From Bacilli bacterium (lineage in GTDB: Bacteria > Bacillota_I > Bacilli_A > RF39 > UBA660), in assembly GCA_028693035.1 (NCBI GenBank), contig JAQUWE010000017.1:1-32337 (forward strand): DNA of 32,337 bases. The letters are read 5' to 3'. Of this stretch, positions 7,282-14,573 are shown in pieces. Every line of letters begins with the position of its first letter. The stretch's first letter is position 1. A model generated the notes under the pieces. It was given only the letters and a program-made list of their open reading frames with translations. It was not told the origin of the DNA and ran no database searches. The position numbers and the translations under genes are program-made.

Positions 7282-7316
7282 ATATTTCTTATCCTCCATT
7301 CGTATTGAAAATATAT

Positions 7317-7345
7317 TTGTTTTTCTAGTACATTTATATTATAAT
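7317..7345 (+). promoter_or_regulatory. Promoter of the TetR regulator gene
   Basis: TTGTTT -35, 17-nt spacer and perfect TATAAT -10 on the plus strand. Its -10 shares bases with the -10 of the opposite-strand promoter because ATTATAAT is self-complementary. An inverted repeat ACATT-8 nt-AATGT (7331-7348) covers both -10 elements and is a candidate TetR operator. Confidence 0.7.
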
Positions 7346-7366
7346 GTTAGAAGAATTTAAAGACAA
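7338..7366 (-). promoter_or_regulatory. Promoter of the 11-mer-repeat/4-TM operon
   Basis: TTGTCT -35, 17-nt spacer and perfect TATAAT -10 on the minus strand, overlapping the plus-strand tetR promoter by eight bases. A regulator bound here would block both directions. Confidence 0.7.
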
Positions 7367-7410
7367 TCAACAATTTCACCATAACTGTTGGAATAAAGGA
7401 GTTGGTATAG

Positions 7411-7944
7411 ATGAATATTATAAACAACAAAAGAAAAAAGGACTCTATTAGAAAAATAGAATCCGCATTTGTTCAATTATTACAGGGAAAAGAATTAAAT
7501 CAAATATCTGTAATTGAAATCTGCAAAAGGACAAATCTTAATCGTTCTACCTTTTATTCTAATTATTTAGATATATATGATTTAGCAGACAAAGTAAGGG
7601 AAAATATGGAAAAGGATGTCTCTATACTTTATAAAGATGAGATAGATAGAAAGTATAATAGTAACAACTTTTTAAAAATAATCAAACATATTAAAGAAAA
7701 TCAATTATTATATAAAACTTATTTTAAATTAGGATATGATAACAATCATAAGATTTTTCATTATGATACTAAACTTTCAAAACAATATTTTGATGATAAA
7801 TATATTGATTATCATATCACTTTTTTTATGAATGGTTTTAACGCTGTCATAAAGTTATGGTTAAAAAATGATTGCAAGGAAAGTCCAGAGGAAATAAATT
7901 ATATAATTGAAAGCGAGTATAATAGAAATCTAAAAAACCAATAA
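7411..7944 (+). CDS. TetR/AcrR family transcriptional regulator
   Basis: A 177-aa protein with an N-terminal TetR helix-turn-helix: RKIESAFVQLLQGKELNQIS then VIEICKRTNLNRSTFYSNYLDIYDLADKV (about residues 14-62), where FYxxY and the following helix are typical of the family. The C-terminal ligand domain carries the pattern YHITFFMNGFNAVIKLWLKNDCKESPEEI, seen in the TetR group with a C-terminal TetR_C_7/C_33 type domain. It is transcribed divergently from the 11-mer-repeat/4-TM operon through overlapping promoters, so it most likely represses both itself and that operon. AAAGGAG precedes the ATG. Confidence 0.9.
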   Translation: MNIINNKRKKDSIRKIESAFVQLLQGKELNQISVIEICKRTNLNRSTFYSNYLDIYDLADKVRENMEKDVSILYKDEIDRKYNSNNFLKIIKHIKENQLLYKTYFKLGYDNNHKIFHYDTKLSKQYFDDKYIDYHITFFMNGFNAVIKLWLKNDCKESPEEINYIIESEYNRNLKNQ

Positions 7945-8032
7945 TATCTAACCCGATTTTTTATTTGTTCTTAATTTATTTATAACCCCTATTCATTCAA
8001 TATAGATTGAGAACTTTAAAATTTGTAAAAAT

Positions 8033-8074
8033 AAAAATGGAATTTCTTATAGAAGAATTCCATTTTTTTTATTT
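8033..8074. terminator. Bidirectional terminator between tetR and the XRE gene
   Basis: AAAATGGAATT and AATTCCATTTT arms with a small interior loop, and T-runs on both strands. It lies between the convergent tetR (plus) and XRE (minus) genes. Confidence 0.75.
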
Positions 8075-8165
8075 TATTCTATCATTTTCCGTATACCAAT
8101 TCTACAGAAAAGAAATATTAACATATAAAAAAGATTAACCTTTACATCGAAATAATAGAATATAA

Positions 8166-8630
8166 CTATTTAATTTTATTTATCATTCTTTTTATTTTTA
8201 TTCTTAAAAACAACCCATAAATCCATACAAACCAGCCTATTAATAAAGTAATTATTTTTTGAGTAGGCGTTACTGCTAATAGGGCTGTCAAACTGATAGT
8301 TATAATAATTCCTATACATATTAAAATTTCAGTTAACAATTGGATATTTTCTAATTGTCTTCTCGTCGTGATTATAGTTATAAGATTTTTTTCGGATATT
8401 TTTGTTTGTTCCTGTATATTTAATTTTCTTCCCTCAAATAGTTCTGTTAAGGATACCTCTAGATTTGTACATAACAATTCATATAAGGATGGATCAGGTA
8501 AACATCTCCCCGTTTCCCATCTCGAAATTGTTTTATTGCTGACATTTAATTTTTCAGCCAATTGTTCTTGTGTCATATTCCTTTGTTTTCTACATACTGC
8601 TATGAAGTTTCCTATTTTCTGTTGATTCAT
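8166..8630 (-). CDS. XRE family regulator with two-span membrane tail
   Basis: A 154-aa protein. Residues 5-60 are a classic XRE/Cro helix-turn-helix: IGNFIAVCRKQRNMTQEQLAEKLNVSNKTISRWETGRCLPD. A linker is followed by two hydrophobic spans, LTEILICIGIIITISLTALLAV and IITLLIGWFVWIYGLFL, and a basic tail. The DNA-binding domain would therefore be tethered to the cytoplasmic membrane. No direct target gene or partner is obvious; the serine hydrolase gene lies upstream in the same direction. AGGAGG precedes the ATG at proper spacing. Confidence 0.88.
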   Translation of the reverse strand: MNQQKIGNFIAVCRKQRNMTQEQLAEKLNVSNKTISRWETGRCLPDPSLYELLCTNLEVSLTELFEGRKLNIQEQTKISEKNLITIITTRRQLENIQLLTEILICIGIIITISLTALLAVTPTQKIITLLIGWFVWIYGLFLRIKIKRMINKIK

Positions 8631-8765
8631 AAATTCATCTCCTCCTATTCATTGTATATTTTATAACATAATTGTGACAGGACATAAAAGGAGAACTAAA
8701 AAAAGACAGTATCATTTTATATAATTTAAAACAGTCTTTCCTTTTGGAATCCCTTTTACTTTGAC

Positions 8766-8792
8766 AAAACCTAACTATCTCTAGTTAGGTTT
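8766..8792. terminator. Terminator after the serine hydrolase gene
   Basis: A perfect hairpin AAACCTAACTA/TAGTTAGGTTT with a 4-nt loop about 28 nt past the stop codon of the serine hydrolase gene. The downstream T-tract on the minus strand is short (TTTTG). Confidence 0.7.
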
Positions 8793-8819
8793 CATACTAT
8801 CTTTTCCTCATCAAAAATG

Positions 8820-10322
8820 TTATATTTTAGAATAATTATTACTTTTGTTGAGATATCTAATTTTTTCATTAGCTTCTACTTTTTCATTCATCAATTCATA
8901 TATATCCTCAAGCATTTTATATTGTATAGATAATTTTAAAGCGGGATGTACAACAACCTCATCTCTATCCCATGCAAAACGAGTTGCATCTATTCTTGTA
9001 GTACCATCTGGTAAAGTAATAGTCTTTTTACCATTTTTATCTTCCTTTACTTTTTCCCTTTGTACCGGATCAATAAAGGTCATTCTATTATGAGAACGAT
9101 TTCCTGCCATAAATAAATATAAATGATTGATTGGATCCACTGTAAGTTGTGTTCCTGTCCATCCTGCTGATGCAAAACTTCTTCCACTCATCGCATGAAA
9201 CAGTTCTGAGTCTCCTAGATTAGGGTGCTTAGAATAGCATAGATAACCTAAATATTGAATATACTGGTTTTTGTTGTCTATCACATATTTTTTACCCGTT
9301 CTATTTTTCGCCATATATGCAACATATTTATCATTTAAAATTTGTCCATTTATGATGCCTTGCGCTAACACAGTCATATCATTAGCAGTAGAAAAAAGTT
9401 CAGCATGACCACTTAAATCCCCGTCTTGCTGCCCCATTATCTGTGCTTTAGGGTCGTAAACAATTCCTTTTGTTGCTTCTTTAGTAACTAAAACATTACC
9501 ATCTTTATAATATTTAGCATCTAAATTTGTACTAGCAACCCTATCTAATTTATAATTTGGAATTTTGACATGAGTATCCGTTAAATTCAATTTTTTTAAT
9601 ATGTTGCCATCTATATAATTGTAAAGACTCATTCCACTTACACTTTCAATGACATATTTTAATACCATGGCACCCATATCAGTGTAGGGTCTATTATTAT
9701 TACTGTCATTGTCAATTTCGATATTAAATAATATTTTTTCGCCTTCTTCTTTTGAAGCGACACGGTCTACTCTACCGGTTGTTCTTAATGGAACTCTAAA
9801 ACTTAATAAATCAAAAATATTAACACCTTTTAGATTTTTAAATTGAGGCGCATACTTACAAATTTCATCATCAATTTTTATAAGGTTTGATTCTACTAAT
9901 TTCAAAATACCCAAACTAGTAAATAATTTGGTGACTGACGCCAAATCAAAAATGGTATCCTCTGTCATTTTTTCTAAAGCAGAGACAGTATGATCATTTT
10001 GATCAAGAGTTACTTCTTGTTTATTACCAATAACAATTGTTTCTTTATATTTTTGAGTACCATAACTACAAACCATCCCAGGTATCATTTCTTTATTATA
10101 AATAAAATCTGTTACTTTTTCTTCAATACCAGACTTTTGAAATAATATGCTTCTCATTTCCTCTAATGAATAGTCTTTATAAGTATTTACCACATCAATT
10201 ACTGGTTTTAACAATTCATAATATTGCATTTTTGTATATAAATTTTGTTGCTCTGGCTTCATATTAATATTTTGTTTATTATATAAATCATTTATATAAT
10301 CTATTAAAAATTTCTCTAACAT
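8820..10322 (-). CDS. Beta-lactamase family serine hydrolase (class C-like)
   Basis: A 500-aa protein of the penicillin-binding-protein-like esterase/class C beta-lactamase family. The nucleophile motif SVTK is at residues 129-132 in FDLASVTKLFTSLGILKL. The Tyr motif is YTD (213-215) in place of Y-S/A-N, followed by MGAMVLKYVIESVSG. The conserved block VYDPKAQIMGQQDGDLSGHAELFSTANDM is present. The usual HTG/KTG third motif is replaced by SAG (385-387, in SFASAGWTGTQLTVDP). There is no signal peptide, so it appears cytoplasmic, and the first 90 residues are an extra helical region. The role could be in peptide, ester or cell-wall turnover. A 13-bp palindrome lies just upstream (10348-10360). 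Confidence 0.85.
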   Translation of the reverse strand: MLEKFLIDYINDLYNKQNINMKPEQQNLYTKMQYYELLKPVIDVVNTYKDYSLEEMRSILFQKSGIEEKVTDFIYNKEMIPGMVCSYGTQKYKETIVIGNKQEVTLDQNDHTVSALEKMTEDTIFDLASVTKLFTSLGILKLVESNLIKIDDEICKYAPQFKNLKGVNIFDLLSFRVPLRTTGRVDRVASKEEGEKILFNIEIDNDSNNNRPYTDMGAMVLKYVIESVSGMSLYNYIDGNILKKLNLTDTHVKIPNYKLDRVASTNLDAKYYKDGNVLVTKEATKGIVYDPKAQIMGQQDGDLSGHAELFSTANDMTVLAQGIINGQILNDKYVAYMAKNRTGKKYVIDNKNQYIQYLGYLCYSKHPNLGDSELFHAMSGRSFASAGWTGTQLTVDPINHLYLFMAGNRSHNRMTFIDPVQREKVKEDKNGKKTITLPDGTTRIDATRFAWDRDEVVVHPALKLSIQYKMLEDIYELMNEKVEANEKIRYLNKSNNYSKI

Positions 10323-10466
10323 AAAAATATCCCCCTTTTGAATTTGTGTTATACTATAACATTTTTTTTCTTAAAAGTACATGTTTTTGTAAAAAATTCT
10401 ATTATAAAGCAGAGCATGAAACAAAAAGGAAAAATAATTATTTAAGAAATCTTTTAAGGAAATAAG

Positions 10467-10495
10467 AAAGGTTAACCAAATTAACCTTTTATTTA
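10467..10495. terminator. Terminator after the NUDIX gene
   Basis: AAAGGTTAA/TTAACCTTT hairpin next to the stop codon of the minus-strand NUDIX gene. T-rich tails are present on both strands. Confidence 0.7.
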
Positions 10496-11056
10496 AACCA
10501 AATTTAATTCTGCTTTTTCAATAATCTTTCTATATATCGGTTTTGAATGTTCTTCTGTAATAGTATCTAAAAATGTATTTAAAGGCAACCACCCTACATT
10601 GCTATTTTCATCTTCTTTTATTTTTAACGTTTCATTTTCACTAACTTCAAGTAAATAAGATACTGAAATATGAATATGTGAGGGAACATATTTTCCATGC
10701 TTTACATGTCCAGCAACAGGTAAGGTCTCTAATGAGAAAATATCTTTAACAATAGGTGTGACTTTATTTACACCTGTTTCTTCTTGCACTTCTCTAATTG
10801 CAACACTTAAAAAATCGGTTTCCCCATCTGCATGTCCACCTGGCCAAGCCCAAGTATTATATATGTTGTGGTAAATCATCAATACTTTATCTTTCTTTTC
10901 ATTTAGGACAAATCCTGAACAGGTAAAATGTACTATTTCGTTACTTCTAGTTAACACATCATCAAATAAACTACAATATTTTAAAATCATTTCCTTATCC
11001 TTAATCTCTTGTTCATTATAAGGTATATATTTTTCTATTTGTTCTTTTACTAACAT
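10493..11056 (-). CDS. NUDIX hydrolase
   Basis: A 187-aa protein with a fully canonical NUDIX box: GGHADGETDFLSVAI then REVQEETGV (about residues 73-96), with all Mg2+-binding Glu present. The beta strand before it reads VLNEKKDKVLMIYHNIYNTWAWPGG. The later HIHISVSYLLEVSENE and WLPLNTF stretches are typical of the NUDIX fold. The Gly-His-rich stretch AGHVKHGKYVPSHIHISV may line the substrate pocket. The substrate is unknown. AAGGGGGG precedes the ATG, and a terminator follows, so it is monocistronic. Confidence 0.9.
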   Translation of the reverse strand: MLVKEQIEKYIPYNEQEIKDKEMILKYCSLFDDVLTRSNEIVHFTCSGFVLNEKKDKVLMIYHNIYNTWAWPGGHADGETDFLSVAIREVQEETGVNKVTPIVKDIFSLETLPVAGHVKHGKYVPSHIHISVSYLLEVSENETLKIKEDENSNVGWLPLNTFLDTITEEHSKPIYRKIIEKAELNLV

Positions 11057-11233
11057 TTTGTACCCCCCTTAATTGATACAATCATATCATTTTTTCTATC
11101 AAATGAAAACTCGAATTACAGAGTCTGATTTTGTTGTTATGAAGCGATAAACAAAATCATTTAAAAAGGTTTATGAAAGTTAACTTCTAACATAAGCATA
11201 CCATAACCAATTTATTTTGTTTCAATCAATTGA

Positions 11234-12046
11234 TCATTTTTTTGTTAATTCTATATAATTTTCGGAAGTAACTAGCGGTCTTTTCAACTCTTTTTCAATT
11301 TCTTTTTTTGCTTTATTTAAAACAGTGCCTGATTTATTCATATCTTCTTTTAAATGTTTCAAACCTTGACTATTATTTTTCTTGTGAAATTCAACTGCTG
11401 TAGCTTCTCCTAGATTTGTTAATGCTAATTCAATATTAGTCATTGAGTCTCTTAAATTTTTGCTTTCATGTAATCCTTTAATATTTTTATATTCTTTAGC
11501 ACTAAAACCAAATTCTGATTTATATATTTCGTTAGTTAATATTGCATAATCTTTCCCTATTTTTACTCCACGTTCTTTCCATTCATCAGTTAAATTATGC
11601 CTTGTTGTTATTCCTCTTTCCCTTTGTTCAACCCAGGATTTAGAATATCCTTTTTTTTCATATAATTTCTTCATTCTGTCCATTGCTAGTTCTGGATTAT
11701 TTATTTCCTCTATTCTTTCACTACCAACTTGAGCAAGCCATCTTTTAAATGGTTCTGCCTTAGGGGATGGTATTGATTGAATGATACGCAAAATTCCTTC
11801 CGTATCTGCACAATCAGTCAAACGACTTTTTCCATCATTTGCAATTAATTTCAAACGTCGACAAATTGTCGACAGTTCAATCTGTTCTTCCTCATTAACC
11901 CGATTTTTTAATTTATACCAATAATCTCTTGGATTTAAACTATTCGTTAAAATAAGAATTACATCAATAATACTAAAAAACCATTTATCTTCTTTCCATA
12001 TTTTTCTTATTTCTTTTTCTTCAAAAAGGGCTAATTTATTATCCAT
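11234..12046 (-). CDS. dinD: DNA damage-inducible protein D-like (BRO-N) protein
   Basis: A 270-aa protein that matches the DinD layout and length (about 270-280 aa). The N-terminal BRO-N type region has IRKIWKEDKWFFSIIDVILILTNS. The family's signature follows: ELSTICRRLKL, DGKSRLTDCADTEGILRIIQSIPSPKAEPFKRWLAQVG, then RMKKLYEKKGYSKSWVEQR and LTDEWKERGVKIG. In E. coli dinD is SOS-induced and the protein modulates RecA; elsewhere such genes are common on mobile DNA. I see no GAAC-N4-GTTC LexA box upstream. ATG 12046 is chosen because GGAGG lies 10 nt before it. It sits 65 nt downstream of the tRNA-Leu terminator, a favoured spot for insertions. Confidence 0.85.
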   Translation of the reverse strand: MDNKLALFEEKEIRKIWKEDKWFFSIIDVILILTNSLNPRDYWYKLKNRVNEEEQIELSTICRRLKLIANDGKSRLTDCADTEGILRIIQSIPSPKAEPFKRWLAQVGSERIEEINNPELAMDRMKKLYEKKGYSKSWVEQRERGITTRHNLTDEWKERGVKIGKDYAILTNEIYKSEFGFSAKEYKNIKGLHESKNLRDSMTNIELALTNLGEATAVEFHKKNNSQGLKHLKEDMNKSGTVLNKAKKEIEKELKRPLVTSENYIELTKK

Positions 12047-12110
12047 AATTTTAGTACCTCCTATAATATTATACAATATAAACTACTTGTTTTCCTTTTA
12101 ATTTATATAA

Positions 12111-12142
12111 AAACTCAAACTTTATATAAAAGTTTGAGTTTG
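12111..12142 (-). terminator. Terminator after tRNA-Leu
   Basis: Minus-strand hairpin AAACTCAAACTT/AAGTTTGAGTTT followed by TTTAT, just past the tRNA CCA end. Confidence 0.8.
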
Positions 12143-12151
12143 TTATCAATA

Positions 12152-12239
12152 TGGTGCACGAGATGAGACTTGAACTCACACAAACGCAATGTTCACAGGC
12201 ACCTCAAGCCTGCGTGTCTACCGATTCCACCACCCGTGC
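12152..12239 (-). tRNA. tRNA-Leu (anticodon GAG)
   Basis: Minus-strand class II tRNA of 88 nt with encoded CCA. The acceptor GCACGGG pairs with CTCGTGC (one G-T), and the D-arm contains the GGTAGAC typical of tRNA-Leu. The anticodon stem CAGGC/GCCTG carries loop TTGAGGT giving GAG (Leu, codons CTC/CTT). A long variable arm follows, and the T-loop is TTCAAGT. It has its own promoter and terminator. Confidence 0.93.
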
Positions 12240-12247
12240 ATACATAC

Positions 12248-12276
12248 ATTATACAATAAAAAAAGAAAAAAACCAA
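12248..12276 (-). promoter_or_regulatory. Promoter of tRNA-Leu
   Basis: TTGGTT -35, 17-nt T-rich spacer and perfect TATAAT -10 on the minus strand, ending 8 nt before the tRNA. The -35 lies in the 3' arm and T-tract of the terminator of the ABC transporter operon. Confidence 0.75.
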
Positions 12277-12291
12277 TCATTTCTGATTAGT
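12262..12291 (-). terminator. Terminator of the ABC exporter operon
   Basis: Minus-strand hairpin CTAATCA/TGATTGG with a GAAA loop and a run of seven T. It overlaps the permease stop codon on one side and the tRNA-Leu promoter on the other. Confidence 0.8.
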
Positions 12292-13606
12292 CTTTTAATG
12301 CTTTAAACATTTTTTTCCATAAACCATTGGAAGAATAATTTAAAATTCCTACTTTATAAATTTTTAATCCATATTTAATGAGTAAGAAATTGGTTACTAG
12401 TGTAAGTACTATTGCGATGATCATCTCTATAAAACTAAATTGTCCTAACATTAATAAAGATGGCGCAAGTATGGCTGAAATAAATGGAATAAATGCTGCC
12501 ACTTTAATAAAGAGTGCTCCATTAAAGATGCCTGCCATCATAGCTAAATAATATCCTATTAAAGATACAATCATGATAGGTGTTTGTAATTGTTGGAAGT
12601 CTTCAATAGTGGTTGTCATAGAAGCCAAAATGCCTGCCAATAGAGAATATGCAACAAACGTACATAACATCAAAAGTAAAGCACATGGAATGATATAAAC
12701 CAGTTTATCTCCTACCCCACTTGATAGAATATTTTTAACCATATCCCCTACGCTATCAAAAGCTCCAGAAGCAAGATCACTTTTTCCTATCAAACTTCTT
12801 ACAAATAAACCAAGTCCACTATATAAAAATAATAAAAGTCCCTGCATCACCACAAATATATTTCCTGCTAATATCTTAGAAAAGAAATGTGTTTTTGGAG
12901 ATACATTTGAAATAATAATTTCCATTCCTCTAGTTGTTTTTTCATCATTTACTTCTGCACCAATCATTTGGACTAAGAAAATGGTTAAGATAAAGAATGG
13001 TAGAATCAGTACTGGGAATAAGGTTGACATCACCATATTCATATTTTCTTCTTCTGATTTTTTATCTTTATCTAAAACAGTTCTGTCAATTTCAACCTGG
13101 CTATATATTTTAGCAAGCTCAGCTTTTGAAATTTGTGACTTTCCTTCGGCAACTGCTACTTTGGTATTTTGTAGCGCTGTATATAAAGCTGTATAATCGG
13201 ATGTTTCAAGAAAAGACTTGGTTGTAATATTGATTTTCATAATATTGGTTTCATCATTTTGAAAGTGAACAACAATATTATCTTTTTCTTCTTTTTCTTC
13301 TAATTTCTTAGAAGCTTCTTTGGTACTTTTATCATATTTTTTTACAATATAAGAACTCTCTTCCTTATCAATCATAGAAGGTGCTTCTACAAGTGATTTA
13401 AAAATATCATAACTTTCTTTGGTATCATCTACTACATAAATGGTTTTCTTTTCACTGAAGTCTCCACCAAAGAATGTAACAATACTATCAATATTAAGAG
13501 CAGCTACTACGATTAAAGCGATAAGCGCATTCGCAATAAAGAACCATTTGGTTTTGATTTTTCTTTTTAAACTGACACCAATTAAATAATTCAATTTACT
13601 TTTCAT
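12287..13606 (-). CDS. ABC-2 type permease (NatB-like exporter subunit)
   Basis: A 439-aa membrane subunit of an ABC-2 exporter. One N-terminal span (about residues 20-40) is followed by an extracytoplasmic domain of about 140 residues. Then come about five to six spans, including MVMSTLFPVLILPFFILTIF and VNDEKTTRGMEIIISNVSPKTHFFSKIL, where the E-x-x-x-x-T-R-G-x-E-x motif contacts the ATPase, as in NatB/YhaP proteins. NatAB exports Na+ in Bacillus; other relatives export drugs or peptides, so the substrate is open. The start at 13606 has AGGTGA 6 nt upstream and lies inside the end of the ATPase gene, so the two are translationally coupled. Confidence 0.9.
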   Translation of the reverse strand: MKSKLNYLIGVSLKRKIKTKWFFIANALIALIVVAALNIDSIVTFFGGDFSEKKTIYVVDDTKESYDIFKSLVEAPSMIDKEESSYIVKKYDKSTKEASKKLEEKEEKDNIVVHFQNDETNIMKINITTKSFLETSDYTALYTALQNTKVAVAEGKSQISKAELAKIYSQVEIDRTVLDKDKKSEEENMNMVMSTLFPVLILPFFILTIFLVQMIGAEVNDEKTTRGMEIIISNVSPKTHFFSKILAGNIFVVMQGLLLFLYSGLGLFVRSLIGKSDLASGAFDSVGDMVKNILSSGVGDKLVYIIPCALLLMLCTFVAYSLLAGILASMTTTIEDFQQLQTPIMIVSLIGYYLAMMAGIFNGALFIKVAAFIPFISAILAPSLLMLGQFSFIEMIIAIVLTLVTNFLLIKYGLKIYKVGILNYSSNGLWKKMFKALKD

Positions 13607-14495
13607 ATGATTCACCTACTTTCGCAACGAAAATTTCATTAAGAGATGGTTCTTCTACCACAAACTTTGTAATCTCTTTTTTGTCTTTAATTGCTTCAAA
13701 AACATCTTTGGTTACTTCATCTGAATCAATCTTAACCTCAAATTCATCAGCCTTTTCAATAACGGTATGAACGCCTTTGATTTTAGAAAGATCTTCTTTA
13801 GAAATATTTCCTTTGATCAAAATATTCTTTTTTCTATACTCTTTTTTGATATCTTTTAAATATCCCTCTAATACAACTTTTCCTTTTAAAATTACCGCTA
13901 GTTTCTTACAGAAAAGTTCTACATGTTCCATACGGTGTGATGAGAAAATAATCATACTTCCTTTTTCAGACATTTCTACGATTTCCTGTTTAAACATCTC
14001 AACATTAAATGGATCAAGTCCTGAAAAAGGTTCATCTAAAATAAGCAATTTAGGCTCGTTTAATATAGCTGTAATAAATTGTATTTTTTGTTGATTTCCT
14101 TTTGACAATTCTTTGATTTTTTTATCTTTATACTCTTCAATTTCAAATTTCTTAAGTAAAAAATCTAATCTTTCTAGAATTTTTTCATTTGTCATTCCTT
14201 TTAGCGTTCCATAAAATAAACATTGTTCTTTTACTGTCATTTTAGAAAGTAAACTTCTTTCTTCCGTTAAGAAACCAATGGTATCTGTCACACTGTAATC
14301 AATCGGTTTGCCATTCAGTGTAATGGTACCTTCTGATGCATCTAAAAGTCCCATAATCATTCTAAAGGTAGTGGTTTTACCAGCTCCATTTACTCCTAAT
14401 AAACCAAAAATTTCTCCTTCATTTACTGTAAAAGATAAATCATCTACAGCTTTAAAGTCTCCATAATATTTTGTAACGTGTTCAAGCTTCAGCAC
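13596..14495 (-). CDS. ABC transporter ATP-binding protein (NatA-like)
   Basis: A 299-aa ATPase with Walker A GVNGAGKT (residues 34-41), signature LSKGNQQKIQF, Walker B LLILDEPFSGLD and the H-loop SSHRMEHVE. The variant signature LSKGNQQK is typical of the NatA/YhaQ group. The C-terminal domain ends VEEPSLNEIFVAKVGE, as in NatA-like proteins. The GTG start at 14495 is chosen because GGTGAT lies just upstream and the conserved domain begins right there; the longer frame to 14558 has no support. The gene overlaps the permease gene by 11 nt. Together they form one exporter in the cytoplasmic membrane. Confidence 0.93.
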   Translation of the reverse strand: MLKLEHVTKYYGDFKAVDDLSFTVNEGEIFGLLGVNGAGKTTTFRMIMGLLDASEGTITLNGKPIDYSVTDTIGFLTEERSLLSKMTVKEQCLFYGTLKGMTNEKILERLDFLLKKFEIEEYKDKKIKELSKGNQQKIQFITAILNEPKLLILDEPFSGLDPFNVEMFKQEIVEMSEKGSMIIFSSHRMEHVELFCKKLAVILKGKVVLEGYLKDIKKEYRKKNILIKGNISKEDLSKIKGVHTVIEKADEFEVKIDSDEVTKDVFEAIKDKKEITKFVVEEPSLNEIFVAKVGESYEK

Positions 14496-14548
14496 GTTTA
14501 TCACCCTCTCTTTTCTTATTATAACATTCTCTTCTTTATAACAAAAGG

Positions 14549-14573
14549 AAAAACACAAAGAACTTGTGTTTTA
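14549..14573 (-). terminator. Terminator of the uppS-cdsA-rseP operon
   Basis: Minus-strand hairpin AAAACACAA/TTTGTGTTTTT overlapping the rseP stop codon. Confidence 0.75.

Noticed and set aside
8700-8750. AAAGAC...GTCTTT inverted repeat as a terminator
   Set aside because: The arms are short and the loop long; the hairpin at 8766-8792 is nearer to the serine hydrolase stop and much stronger.
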